Shown in pieces: positions 1-9,165 of a stretch of 64,000 bases of DNA (position 1 is its first letter; every line of letters starts with the position of its first letter). The notes under the pieces are model-generated. The model had not been told where the DNA came from. It made no database searches and saw only the letters and a list, made by a program, of their open reading frames with translations. A program made the position numbers and the translations under genes. The stretch is from contig NZ_JARGNA010000005.1 of NCBI RefSeq assembly GCF_030167905.1, positions 248,001 to 312,000 on the forward strand. The letters are read 5' to 3'. The stretch is from Flavobacterium terrisoli. GTDB taxonomy: Bacteria > Bacteroidota > Bacteroidia > Flavobacteriales > Flavobacteriaceae.

Positions 1-2
1 CA

Positions 3-347
3 TTCCACGATCCTTGTTATTTAGGTCGTGCCAACAATGTGTATGAAGCACCAAGAGATTTAATCCAGAAACTGGATGCCGAATTGGTGGAAATGAAACG
101 TTCGCGTGCCAATGGGTTGTGTTGTGGTGCCGGTGGTGCCCAAATGTTCAAAGAACCTGAACCTGGAAACAAAGACATCAATGTAGAAAGAACCGAAGAT
201 GCTTTGGAAACCCAACCGGAAATCATTGCGGCCGGTTGTCCTTTCTGCAACACGATGATGACCGATGGTGTGAAAGCCAAAGAAAAAGAAAGCAGCGTCA
301 AAGTCATGGATGTTGCCGAATTGATTGCTAATGCTCAAGATTTATAA
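3..347 (+). CDS. (Fe-S)-binding CCG-domain protein, C-terminal part
   Basis: The 5' end lies left of the window; the frame is open from base 3. The visible 114 residues carry one full cysteine-rich CCG signature: HDPCYLGR near the left edge, then GLCCGAGG and AAGCPFC. This domain is shared by the LutA/GlpC/heterodisulfide reductase-type subunits that bind Fe-S clusters and pass electrons in lactate or glycolate oxidation and related redox complexes. Which complex it belongs to cannot be read without the N-terminal part, so no symbol is given. The stop codon TAA (345-347) is itself part of a heptameric repeat that fills the 19-base gap to the next gene. Confidence 0.85.
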   Translation, partial: FHDPCYLGRANNVYEAPRDLIQKLDAELVEMKRSRANGLCCGAGGAQMFKEPEPGNKDINVERTEDALETQPEIIAAGCPFCNTMMTDGVKAKEKESSVKVMDVAELIANAQDL

Positions 348-364
348 CTCATAACTCATAATTC
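344..364 (+). repeat. heptamer array, ATAACTC x2 plus ATAATTC
   Basis: Three abutting 7-base units, ATAACTC, ATAACTC and ATAATTC, fill the gap between two genes. The array starts inside the stop codon of the upstream gene and ends two bases before the next ATG. The same unit occurs seven times at 23669-23720, in the same orientation relative to the following gene. Confidence 0.8.
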
Positions 365-366
365 CA

Positions 367-849
367 ATGTACGTTCCTTTTGAAAATTTACCCGAAGATT
401 CCAGAATTTGGATTTACCAATCCAATCGCAAATTTTCAGATGATGAGATGACCGAAATCGAAAATGACCTAAAGGCATTTGTCGAAAATTGGGCAGCTCA
501 CGGAACCGGTTTGGAAGCCTCTTATCTGTTGAAATACAACCGATTTATCATTTTGGCTGTCAATCAGGAAGTCCAACAAGCTACAGGTTGTTCCATCGAT
601 TCCTCAGTGGCCTTTATTCAAAATTTAGAACAAAAATATGAAGTAGATTTACTCGATAAAATGAACGTTACGTTCAAAAATGGCGAACATATCGCCCACA
701 AATCGTTGATTGATTTCAAACGAATGGCCAAAGAAAAAGCAGTGACTGCGAATACTATTGTGTTCAATAATTTGGTCAATTCTATTGAAGAATTCAACGA
801 CAACTGGGAAGTGCCGGCCGGCGAAAGTTGGCATAGTCGTTTCTTTTAA
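367..849 (+). CDS. conserved flavobacterial protein of unknown function
   Basis: This 160-residue soluble protein has no signal peptide, membrane segment or Walker A/B motif. It begins MYVPFENLPEDSRIWIYQSN and ends GESWHSRFF. From memory, relatives in flavobacterial genomes carry the label ABC transporter ATPase; nothing in the sequence supports an ATPase, so that label is not used. The gene lies 19 bases after the Fe-S protein gene and 11 bases before the GH3 lipoprotein gene on the same strand, so the three may be co-transcribed. Function unknown. Confidence 0.8.
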   Translation: MYVPFENLPEDSRIWIYQSNRKFSDDEMTEIENDLKAFVENWAAHGTGLEASYLLKYNRFIILAVNQEVQQATGCSIDSSVAFIQNLEQKYEVDLLDKMNVTFKNGEHIAHKSLIDFKRMAKEKAVTANTIVFNNLVNSIEEFNDNWEVPAGESWHSRFF

Positions 850-860
850 ATCTTATTTTA

Positions 861-3800
861 ATGAAGTATTTTTTGTTCAGAATTGGTCTATTCACCGCAT
901 TGCTGTTTTTGGTAACGAATTGTTCGTCAACCAAAAAAAAGAAGACAACTGCCGTTGTCAAACCGGTTACTCCTGAAGTGGTTGAAGACAACAGCCCATA
1001 CATAAAGACCGAACGAAAAATTTTTTTCCCCGAAACAGAAGCCGAAACCAAATGGGTTGACAGCATTTATGGCCAAATGACTTTTGATGAAAAAGTCGGG
1101 CAGTTGTTTATGATTGCCGCTTATTCCAATAAAGATACTGTTCACACCAATGCCGTTGAAAAGTTAGTCCGTGATTATAAAATCGGTGGCCTGATTTTCT
1201 TTCAGGGCGGACCAAAACGCCAGGCACGTTTAACCAATAAATACCAATCGTTAGCCAAAGTGCCATTGTTTATAGGAATCGACGCCGAATGGGGCATGAG
1301 CATGCGTTTGGATTCTACTTTCCGTTATCCTTTCAACATGACTTTGGGTGCCATTAAAGATTTAAAATTGGTGGAAAAAGTGGGTACAGCCATGGGTTCC
1401 GAAAGCAAAAGAATGGGTGTTCACTTCAACTTTGCACCGGTTTTAGACATCAATACCAATCCGAAAAACCCAATTATCGGTTACCGTTCTTTTGGGGAAA
1501 ATAAAGTCAATGTTACCGAACATGCAATTGCCTTAATGAACGGTTCGCAGGGACAAGGCGTTTTTTCAACCGGAAAACATTTCCCGGGACATGGCGACAC
1601 TTCAACCGATTCCCACAGTACATTGCCTGTGGTGAATGCGTCTTTGGCGCACCTTGACAGTGTGGAATTGTATCCGTATAAAAGAATGTTTGACCAAGGA
1701 TTGGTTTCCGTGATGGTAGCGCATTTGAATGTGCCGAGTCTGGAACCAAGAGCAGGTTTTCCAACGTCAATCTCACCTGCAGTCGTAACCAATTTGCTGA
1801 AAAAAGAGCTCGCTTTTGACGGTTTGATTTTTACCGATGCGTTGAATATGAAAGGCGCAGCCAATTTCCTTAAGCCCGGAGATATTGACTTGGAAGCGTT
1901 TTTGGCCGGAAATGACATTTTGCTTTTTGCCGAAAACGTACCGTTGGCCATGGAGAAAATCTGTGTTGCTTATCAGGACAGTGTTTTTACCGAAAGCCGT
2001 TTGGCAGAATCGGTGAAGAAGATTTTGCGCTACAAATACAAAGCCGGTCTGAACAAATACCATCCAATTGAAGGCATCAATCTGTTTAATGATTTGAATC
2101 CGAAGTCGAATGAAACGCTGCAGTACGAACTGTATGAAAATGCGGTTACGGTCGTAAAAAATGAAGGCGAGATATTACCGATTAAAAATCTGAACCAAAA
2201 GATTGCCTATGTAAAATTGGGCGATGACAGCAACAGTTCTTTTGTCAATACCTTGAAGAAATACACCGAAGTGACTGAAGTTGCGGATGCCAATTTAGAT
2301 TCACTAATGACCAAATTGACCGATTTTGAAACCGTAATTATTGGTTACCACAAATCGGATAAATCCTGGTGGAGATCACCGGAATTGATGGTGAATGAAT
2401 TGCAGTTGATTGATTCGATTGCTCAAAAGAAGAAAGTAATCATTGATTGTTTTGCCAAACCGTATTCACTTTCCAAAATTTTAAATTTTGACGCGATTGA
2501 AGGCATCGTAGTTTCTTATCAAAACGGCGATATCGCTCAGCAAGTTTCAGCTGAATTGATTTTTGGTGCGGTTGATGCCAAAGGATTGCTACCGGTTTCC
2601 ATCAATAGTTTTTTCAAAGCCGGCGATGGTATAACTACGCGTAAATTGAATCGTTTGGGATTCAGTACACCGGAAAGCGTCGGGATGAGTTCGGAGAAAT
2701 TAAGCCAAATAGAAAAGCTCGCTCAAAAAGCCATCGATGGCAAAATGACTCCCGGAATGCAGGTTTTGGTGGCCCGAAAAGGAAAAGTAATTTACCAGAA
2801 ATCTTTTGGGAAACAAACCTATGATGGTGACGTGAAAGTGAAAAATTCCGATTTGTATGATGTGGCTTCGTTGACCAAAATGGTGGCAACCTTGCCCAAT
2901 GTGATGCAACAGTATGACCAAAAGAAAGTGACTTTAGATACAAAGCTTGATGAAATGCTGCCCATTTTCAGAGGTTCCAACAAGCAACACATGACTTTTA
3001 AAGAATTGATGTCACACTACGGCAGAATGCAGGCGTGGATTCCGTTTTACAAAGCGACTGTTGATTCGGCTAAAGTGCCGATGGAAAAATACTACCGAAA
3101 AATAAACACCGAAGGCTTTAGCAAACGCGTTTCGGATAGTTTGTACCTGCGCGATGATTACCACGACAGCATCATGAAGCAAATCATCAACAGTCCGTTG
3201 ATTGAGAAAAAAGAATACAAATACAGTGATTTTACGTTTATCATCCTCAAACAATATTTGGAAAGAACCACAAACAAATCGTTGGACGAATTGACCTATG
3301 AGAATTTCTACAAGACTTTGGGGATGAACAATACCCTGTACAATCCGTTGTCAAGATTTGACAAAAGTGTGATTGCGCCAACCGAAATCGACACCTATTT
3401 CCGTCACGATACCATTCAGGGTTATGTGCACGATATGGAAGCCGCGATGGAAGCCGGAGTAGGCGGGCATGCCGGGATTTTCTCCAATGCGATGGATGTG
3501 GCCAAAATGATGCAGTTGTACCTGCAAAAAGGAAATTATGGCGGTATTCAATATTTTGCTCCTGAAACTTTTGATACGTTCAATACCTGTCATTTCTGCG
3601 CCGAAGGCAACCGTCGTGGTTTAGGCTTTGACAAACCGCAGATTAGCGGCGCCGGACCAACGTGTGGTTGTGTTTCGATGTCGAGTTTTGGACATACCGG
3701 TTTTACGGGAACCATTGCCTGGGCTGATCCTGAAACCGAAATTGTTTATATTTTCTTATCGAACAGGACTTATCCTGATTCTAATTTGCCAAACACCTTG

Positions 3801-3863
3801 TCGAAGGAAAACATCCGTGAAGACATCCAGAAAGTGATACAGGAGGCGATTATTGAGAGGTAG
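861..3863 (+). CDS. GH3 beta-N-acetylhexosaminidase / beta-lactamase-fold fusion lipoprotein
   Basis: 1000 residues. The N-terminus is a lipoprotein signal with the lipobox cysteine at residue 21 (LVTNC), so the protein is probably anchored in the envelope. Residues about 60-400 are a glycoside hydrolase family 3 N-terminal domain of NagZ type: KHFPGHGDTSTDSH near residue 237, and the candidate nucleophile Asp in FTDALNMKG near 325. A GH3 C-terminal-like region follows. Residues about 610-1000 form a class C beta-lactamase/serine hydrolase domain with the SxxK motif SLTK near 670, a YSD candidate for the Tyr motif, and GHTGFTG near the end. This two-enzyme arrangement is known in Bacteroidota; a role in peptidoglycan or muropeptide turnover is inferred. 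The gene converges on the LRR gene with 5 bases between them. Confidence 0.9.
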   Translation: MKYFLFRIGLFTALLFLVTNCSSTKKKKTTAVVKPVTPEVVEDNSPYIKTERKIFFPETEAETKWVDSIYGQMTFDEKVGQLFMIAAYSNKDTVHTNAVEKLVRDYKIGGLIFFQGGPKRQARLTNKYQSLAKVPLFIGIDAEWGMSMRLDSTFRYPFNMTLGAIKDLKLVEKVGTAMGSESKRMGVHFNFAPVLDINTNPKNPIIGYRSFGENKVNVTEHAIALMNGSQGQGVFSTGKHFPGHGDTSTDSHSTLPVVNASLAHLDSVELYPYKRMFDQGLVSVMVAHLNVPSLEPRAGFPTSISPAVVTNLLKKELAFDGLIFTDALNMKGAANFLKPGDIDLEAFLAGNDILLFAENVPLAMEKICVAYQDSVFTESRLAESVKKILRYKYKAGLNKYHPIEGINLFNDLNPKSNETLQYELYENAVTVVKNEGEILPIKNLNQKIAYVKLGDDSNSSFVNTLKKYTEVTEVADANLDSLMTKLTDFETVIIGYHKSDKSWWRSPELMVNELQLIDSIAQKKKVIIDCFAKPYSLSKILNFDAIEGIVVSYQNGDIAQQVSAELIFGAVDAKGLLPVSINSFFKAGDGITTRKLNRLGFSTPESVGMSSEKLSQIEKLAQKAIDGKMTPGMQVLVARKGKVIYQKSFGKQTYDGDVKVKNSDLYDVASLTKMVATLPNVMQQYDQKKVTLDTKLDEMLPIFRGSNKQHMTFKELMSHYGRMQAWIPFYKATVDSAKVPMEKYYRKINTEGFSKRVSDSLYLRDDYHDSIMKQIINSPLIEKKEYKYSDFTFIILKQYLERTTNKSLDELTYENFYKTLGMNNTLYNPLSRFDKSVIAPTEIDTYFRHDTIQGYVHDMEAAMEAGVGGHAGIFSNAMDVAKMMQLYLQKGNYGGIQYFAPETFDTFNTCHFCAEGNRRGLGFDKPQISGAGPTCGCVSMSSFGHTGFTGTIAWADPETEIVYIFLSNRTYPDSNLPNTLSKENIREDIQKVIQEAIIER

Positions 3864-3868
3864 AAAAT

Positions 3869-6523
3869 TTATTCTTTTATAATTTTTGTATTGATTACTT
3901 CTTTATCTGTATAGGCTTTTATAATATAATTTCCAGTTTTCAGGTGGGTTAGGTCAACGATGTTTTCATATACCGGTAACGAATTCAGAACTCTTCCCAT
4001 AAAATCATAAACTTCAATCTTTATAATTTCGTCGGCGGTTTTGAAGTGCAGCAAGTCTTTGGTAGGGTTTGGATACACTGAAAAAACATTTCCAAATCCG
4101 TTTTCATGTATGCCAAGGGATGAAATAGTTGAAACAAAAGTATTGGTTATTATTGGATAATTATAATCAAAATAGATACTTGCTGTGTTGCTAAAAGTAT
4201 CTCCAACAACTAAATTGGATTTGGTCTTAATCTTGAAGGCTATAAAACCATCATTATTGGCATCATCAAAAGGAAGATTAATGTTATCGAAAATAAATTC
4301 CACTACATTACTATCTATAACTCTTGTTCTCACATTATCACTTGAAGCTATTGGAACTAAGGTTGAAATATCAAATTTTGTTAAATCTATTACGTCCCTA
4401 ACTACAATATTTTGTGCGTTTGCGGTACCATTATTTTCAAAATTAACAATGTAATGAACATAGTTATTTATTGAAGCTGTAGAGACATTAACGCCTTCCA
4501 AACAGATTTTATTATTGGGATCATAGGAGTTTACTACTGTTTGTTGCAAAGCAGAGATATTATCTGTTTGATTTTCATCCAAAGGTGAAGCAGTAATGCT
4601 TGCCGTAAAATTTAACAAAGTACCGGCATTGACTGGTGGTGTTTCTATTGGGGAATTGACGTTAAATATAAATTCAATAGTTCTGCTCTCAAAAGGCATT
4701 AAATTAGAAAAAGGCCACTGTAAATTGTTTGCTGAAACAGTAGCTATTGGATTAGAAATCACCAAGTCCATCACTGCATCATTGAATGTTAGGTTGATTG
4801 AGCCCGATTCTATCTGATTGCCTTTATTTTTGTAAACAATTTTATAATGGGTATCAAATCCCGGTCTTGCTTGCTCTGTTGGCAAAAGAGTCACCTCTAC
4901 ATCATGGTGCGGAATATTTGGTGCTAAGCATAAATTCACATAATCTACAATAGTATTTGGAGTAAAATTGATAACGATTGGGCCTGTTAAGCCGAAATCA
5001 AATAAGGGATACAAATCATTTTGAGGAGTAATTGTCACTGAATTGCTTTGTGTGTACAAAATAAAATTCCCTTGAGTGTCTGAAAAATTAAAACAATTAG
5101 GGATAGCACAATTGTAGTTGAGCCTGATTCCTTCAACACCAATATTGTTCTGACAGCCATCACCCTCAATGTCAAACCTCACATTGCCGATAACCGTATT
5201 ATAGGCACAATTTGGGGTGAAATTATAATAAGGGCTTTGTTGGATGGTTGCCGGTAAAAAAGAAAAGTTTTCATTAAAATCAACAGCAACCAAAGTCAGA
5301 TTCGGGCAAGAATAATAAGTAAATAAACCTGCATTTATGCTACTTTCATTGGAGCCGTTTTTTAAATTAATTCTTTGCAGATTATCACAGTTTTGAACTC
5401 TTATTTCGCTGTAATTGCTTGAACATGATAAATCTAACTCAGTCAGATAAGGGTTGCTGTTCACTATCGCTTTATTCAAACTCCAGCAGTTTTTTAGGTT
5501 AATCACCTGTAATCCGGTGTCACTAAATATGTCCTCATTACCATAACAATCCAATCGGTACAAATTGGTCAAATCATGCAAATCTAAACTAGTCAAAACA
5601 TTTCTGGAGCAAATCAGGGTGACAAGATTGGTGCAGCCCTGAACATTCAGTGAAGTGAAGTCATAGGCGAAACTGGTGCTGGCATTATCACAGTCAAGGC
5701 TGACAAGGGTTGTCATGTTGGAAACATCCAGCCCTGGTAGTTTATTCCAGCTTAAATCAAGGGTTTGTAAATTGGTAAATAGTGTTTTGTCAAAAGTAGT
5801 CAAGTCACTTCCTGAAAGCTTTAACACTTCAATGATATTATTTGGTGCTAAAGTTAAATTTGACAGGCTGTTGTTGTCTAATTCAACGATTTTTAAATTA
5901 GGTTTATTACTTAAATTCAACGAAGTAACCGTCGATCTTAAACCTTGATTTCCATGGATGTTCTCAAGGCTTGTTAGATTATCTAAGGTGTTAGCGAAAA
6001 AATTACAGCCTACAAAATTAATGGTTTTGATAACCGGTAAATTCAAAAGCGAATAAACAGGGGTAGTTGTATTGCTACCTGCAAACTGGCAATACAGCGT
6101 CTCCAGTAAAGGCAAATTTTGAATTGTCATGGAATCAAGCCATTGATCATTATTGCTACAGTCAATATAGGTAAGATGTTGCATGCCGGTAATACTCAGG
6201 GCTTCGATTCTGTTATTTCTTAAATCTAATTTAGTTAAATTGTTAAAATTGGTAATTCCGATTACACTTGTAATGAAATAATTAGTACTATTTAAAGGCA
6301 GGTTTAGATACAATTCAGAAACGTTATCCGCTTCGTTTTGTTGAATCTCACTATCATTATTGGCATCAATCTTAAAATAATTACCGCTTAAATTTTTTGC
6401 AATCATATTAGATGTGCTGGCGCCTAAAAGTTTGGTTTTAAAATTGACATCAGGAATATTCACTATTTGTGCGTTACACAAAGAAGTGACTATAGTGAAT
6501 AGAAGAAGTAATTTTGCTCTCAT
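3869..6523 (-). CDS. leucine-rich-repeat secreted protein with T9SS sorting domain
   Basis: 884 residues with a Sec signal peptide ending around CNAQ (residue 19). Residues about 60-420 are irregular leucine-rich repeats (patterns such as LTKLDLRNNRI and LQTLDLSWNKLPGLDV). Next come an SdrD-B/carboxypeptidase-like beta domain (GNVRFDIEGDGC), a DUF11/DUF7619-like region and, from about residue 805, a type A T9SS sorting domain (VYPNPTKDLLHF, with a final TKIIKE). It is expected to be exported across the outer membrane and either attached to the cell surface or released. The LRR face suggests binding to protein or glycan ligands; the ligand is unknown. It is transcribed divergently from bshA. 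Confidence 0.88.
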   Translation of the reverse strand: MRAKLLLLFTIVTSLCNAQIVNIPDVNFKTKLLGASTSNMIAKNLSGNYFKIDANNDSEIQQNEADNVSELYLNLPLNSTNYFITSVIGITNFNNLTKLDLRNNRIEALSITGMQHLTYIDCSNNDQWLDSMTIQNLPLLETLYCQFAGSNTTTPVYSLLNLPVIKTINFVGCNFFANTLDNLTSLENIHGNQGLRSTVTSLNLSNKPNLKIVELDNNSLSNLTLAPNNIIEVLKLSGSDLTTFDKTLFTNLQTLDLSWNKLPGLDVSNMTTLVSLDCDNASTSFAYDFTSLNVQGCTNLVTLICSRNVLTSLDLHDLTNLYRLDCYGNEDIFSDTGLQVINLKNCWSLNKAIVNSNPYLTELDLSCSSNYSEIRVQNCDNLQRINLKNGSNESSINAGLFTYYSCPNLTLVAVDFNENFSFLPATIQQSPYYNFTPNCAYNTVIGNVRFDIEGDGCQNNIGVEGIRLNYNCAIPNCFNFSDTQGNFILYTQSNSVTITPQNDLYPLFDFGLTGPIVINFTPNTIVDYVNLCLAPNIPHHDVEVTLLPTEQARPGFDTHYKIVYKNKGNQIESGSINLTFNDAVMDLVISNPIATVSANNLQWPFSNLMPFESRTIEFIFNVNSPIETPPVNAGTLLNFTASITASPLDENQTDNISALQQTVVNSYDPNNKICLEGVNVSTASINNYVHYIVNFENNGTANAQNIVVRDVIDLTKFDISTLVPIASSDNVRTRVIDSNVVEFIFDNINLPFDDANNDGFIAFKIKTKSNLVVGDTFSNTASIYFDYNYPIITNTFVSTISSLGIHENGFGNVFSVYPNPTKDLLHFKTADEIIKIEVYDFMGRVLNSLPVYENIVDLTHLKTGNYIIKAYTDKEVINTKIIKE

Positions 6524-6815
6524 TTATAGGATTTTAAGTTTGTTGATGTTTCTTTTTGTTTTAGGTTAGCGTTGCCCATTCTGTCCGGTTTTAACTTCAA
6601 GTATAGTTGGAATTGTAAAAATATTTTTTAGCTAAAATATGTATTTTCTGTAGAAAATTGACAATTGACCGAAGTATTATGAAAAATGCCTGTTAGCCAA
6701 TCACTCCAATTGCTAATATACTAAAAATACCACAAGTCCTGAAAATAACATTTTAACAATCCATAGGGAAATAGGTCTTTAATTTTCCTTAATTTCGTAG
6801 TACTAAAAAAACAAT
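6524..6815. other. 292-base divergent intergenic region
   Basis: AT-rich spacer between the leftward LRR gene and the rightward bshA. It should hold both promoters. A partial -7-like element TAATTTCG lies at 6790-6797 in front of bshA, but no convincing -33 partner was found. No ORF, hairpin or repeat array is evident. Confidence 0.4.
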
Positions 6816-7958
6816 ATGAAAATAGCGATTGTATGCTATCCTACATTTGGCGGTAGTGGTGTAGTTGCCACAGAACTCGGACTCGAATTGGCCCATCGCG
6901 GACACGAAATCCATTTTATTACCTATAGGCAGCCGGTGCGTTTGGCGCTCTTAAACCCCAATGTACATTACCACGAAGTAAACGTTCCCGAATATCCGTT
7001 ATTCCATTACCAACCTTATGAATTGGCGCTGTCAAGCAAGTTGGTTGATATGGTCAAACTTTACAAAATAGAATTGTTGCATGTACATTATGCCATTCCG
7101 CATGCGTATGCCGGTTATATGGCGAAGCAAATGCTAAAGAGCGAAGGCATCAAAATCCCAATGGTGACCACGCTTCACGGAACTGATATCACGTTGGTTG
7201 GGAATCATCCGGTGTACAAACCAGCAGTGACTTTCAGCATCAACAAATCAGATATTGTGACTTCGGTTTCCCAAAGCTTGAAAGACGACACCAACAATTT
7301 TTTCAATATCAAAAAGGAAATCCATGTGATTCCCAATTTTATTGAATTGGACAAAATCAGAAACGAAAGCCTGATTTCCTGTCAGCGTTCGGTAATGGCG
7401 AAGAAAGAAGAACGCATCGTGACGCACATCAGTAACTTCAGAAAAGTAAAATGCATCCCCGATATCATCAAGATATTCTATAAGATTCAGGAAAAAATCC
7501 CGGCCAAGCTAATGATGGTAGGCGATGGTCCCGAAAAACGCAGAGCCGAGCAATTGTGCAAAGATTTGGGGATTGAGGACAAAGTGATTTTCTTTGGCAA
7601 CAGCAATGAAATCGACCAGATTTTATCCTATTCCGATTTGTTCTTATTGCCTTCTGAAACCGAGAGTTTCGGATTGGCCGCTTTGGAAGCCATGGCCTGG
7701 AGCGTGCCGGTGATTTCGAGTAATTCCGGTGGTTTGCCCGAAGTAAACTTCGATGGCGTTTCGGGTTACCTTAGTAATGTGGGCGATGTAGAACACATGG
7801 CCGAAAACGCCTTGAAAATATTATCTGATGAAGCCACTTTGCAACAATTTAAAACAAATGCCTTGGGAGTTGCCAAGCAATTTGATATCAAAAACATATT
7901 GCCGTTGTATGAAAATCTGTATCTTGAAGCCATAAATAAAGCCAAATGCGAAAAATAG
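6816..7958 (+). CDS. bshA: N-acetyl-alpha-D-glucosaminyl L-malate synthase BshA
   Basis: 380-residue GT4-family glycosyltransferase, the usual BshA length. It catalyses the first step of bacillithiol synthesis, transfer of GlcNAc from UDP-GlcNAc to L-malate, in the cytoplasm. The N-terminal loop CYPTFGGSGVVATELG is typical of BshA; HGTDITLVG follows in the middle, and the C-terminal nucleotide-sugar site shows SETESFGLAALEAMA (E-x7-E type). The stop overlaps the start of the downstream small lipoprotein gene by 13 bases, indicating translational coupling. bshB and bshC are not in the window. Confidence 0.93.
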   Translation: MKIAIVCYPTFGGSGVVATELGLELAHRGHEIHFITYRQPVRLALLNPNVHYHEVNVPEYPLFHYQPYELALSSKLVDMVKLYKIELLHVHYAIPHAYAGYMAKQMLKSEGIKIPMVTTLHGTDITLVGNHPVYKPAVTFSINKSDIVTSVSQSLKDDTNNFFNIKKEIHVIPNFIELDKIRNESLISCQRSVMAKKEERIVTHISNFRKVKCIPDIIKIFYKIQEKIPAKLMMVGDGPEKRRAEQLCKDLGIEDKVIFFGNSNEIDQILSYSDLFLLPSETESFGLAALEAMAWSVPVISSNSGGLPEVNFDGVSGYLSNVGDVEHMAENALKILSDEATLQQFKTNALGVAKQFDIKNILPLYENLYLEAINKAKCEK

Positions 7959-8371
7959 TCCCAATAATTTTAGTCTTGTTCCTGGTTTCCTGTTCTTCAA
8001 CAAAAACCACTGGAGACAAACCTTTGTATGAAGTGCTCACCACCAACAATGATGGCGGAGCCAATATAAAGTTTTATGAAATCCTTACCGAACCAAAGGA
8101 AATCATGATGTTGTTGAGCGATGAAACCCTGCGCAAAAAAATTGATAAGAACGATACCACCAACAGTAGTTTTATCATTTTGAATTCGGGGCCAACCAAG
8201 GAAAGTTATAATAGGGTAAAAATTGATAGAGTGGTGGAAACCGATAACTTTATCGAGGTTTATGTCAAAGACACACAGAAAAGCGTCGAACCCGATTTGG
8301 CCGATGACAGCATTGTCTTTCCGTATACGATTATCAAAATCAATTCGAAAAAGCAAATCATTATCAAATAA
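7946..8371 (+). CDS. small lipoprotein of unknown function
   Basis: 141 residues. A lipoprotein signal ends with LVSC, cysteine at residue 16, followed by SSTKTTGDKP. The mature part is short, soluble and rich in beta-type sequence, with no recognised domain. The start codon lies inside the last codons of bshA (13-base overlap, different frame), so it is translated from the bshA message. A strong rho-independent terminator follows the stop directly. The pairing with bshA suggests a link to thiol or redox homeostasis, but that is inference from position only. Confidence 0.8.
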   Translation: MRKIVPIILVLFLVSCSSTKTTGDKPLYEVLTTNNDGGANIKFYEILTEPKEIMMLLSDETLRKKIDKNDTTNSSFIILNSGPTKESYNRVKIDRVVETDNFIEVYVKDTQKSVEPDLADDSIVFPYTIIKINSKKQIIIK

Positions 8372-8400
8372 AAAAATCCCGCTGTTTAGGCGGGATTTTT
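8372..8400. terminator. bidirectional rho-independent terminator
   Basis: Perfect 11-bp stem (8372-8382 with 8390-8400, core ATCCCGC/GCGGGAT) and a 7-base loop, with A-run and T-run on the two sides. It serves the rightward lipoprotein gene and the leftward barrel gene that ends at 8417. Confidence 0.93.
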
Positions 8401-8416
8401 ATTTATCTGCAAATTA

Positions 8417-8920
8417 TTACCATCTGTAACGGATGCTCAACGCAAGGTCCGGTCCGAAACTGTCATAATCATCAAAGTCACTTCGATTATCACTAAAGTA
8501 AATTTCAGGTCTGAAGTCTAATGCTACTTGCAAAGGAATATCAAAATTATATTCTATTCCAATATCACCGGCAGCTAATAAGAATGTTCCTCCATCTGGA
8601 TCTGGATCTCCGGGACCATCATAGCTCCAACTTCCGATACCACCACCAACTCCGGCGTACCAATTAAATCCTCCTTCGATGTTCCAAACCCATTGGTACA
8701 AACCAACAACTTTAATAGCATCAATGTTTTTGCTGTTTCTCCAACCTAAATCTAGTTCCAAACGGTTGTTTTTTGACAGACCTCTCTGATAGGATATTTC
8801 ACCACCAAAACCGTCATTGTCTCCCAAACGCAGTCCTAATGCGTTCTTTGAAAATTGTTGCGCTTGTGTGCTGAATGCTAATCCTATTAGCATAAAGGCA
8901 CTTAGAAATAATTTTTTCAT
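8417..8920 (-). CDS. outer membrane beta-barrel protein
   Basis: 167 residues. A cleavable Sec signal peptide (MKKLFLSAF... ending FSTQAQQ) is followed by alternating short beta strands rich in Gly, aromatic and acidic residues (GLRLGDNDGFGGEISYQRG, LDLGWRNS) and a last strand ending LALSIRYRW, with the terminal aromatic residue typical of outer membrane barrels. The size fits a small 8-stranded barrel of the OmpW/OmpX type. Function unknown. It stands alone and shares the terminator at 8372-8400 with the preceding convergent gene. Confidence 0.82.
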   Translation of the reverse strand: MKKLFLSAFMLIGLAFSTQAQQFSKNALGLRLGDNDGFGGEISYQRGLSKNNRLELDLGWRNSKNIDAIKVVGLYQWVWNIEGGFNWYAGVGGGIGSWSYDGPGDPDPDGGTFLLAAGDIGIEYNFDIPLQVALDFRPEIYFSDNRSDFDDYDSFGPDLALSIRYRW

Positions 8921-9117
8921 AATTCTTGAATTTTGTTTTTAAAAATGTAAAGTTAGATATATTAAAAAGTAGAAAATGTAGCTACAATTAGATTCAATTT
9001 GTAGTAACAATTCTACTAAAACAAAGTTAGGGCTATATATCGTTGAGGGCTTACATAATATTTGATAAAAGTTATAAAATTACTATTTCTCTTGCCAAAA
9101 AATAATATCAATACAAA

Positions 9118-9149
9118 TTTCGGTAAATAATATCAAAAAACTATATTTG
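9118..9149 (+). promoter_or_regulatory. aroC promoter, Bacteroidota type
   Basis: The -7 element TATATTTG (9142-9149) matches the Bacteroidota consensus TAnnTTTG exactly. A weak -33 element TTTC (9118-9121) lies 20 bases upstream, the same spacing as in several other promoters here. Predicted transcription starts about 10 bases before the aroC ATG. Confidence 0.6.
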
Positions 9150-9165
9150 TTTAAAAGATTATACA

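Noticed and set aside
367-849. Label ABC transporter ATPase for the 160-residue protein
   Set aside because: No Walker A, Walker B or ABC signature is present.
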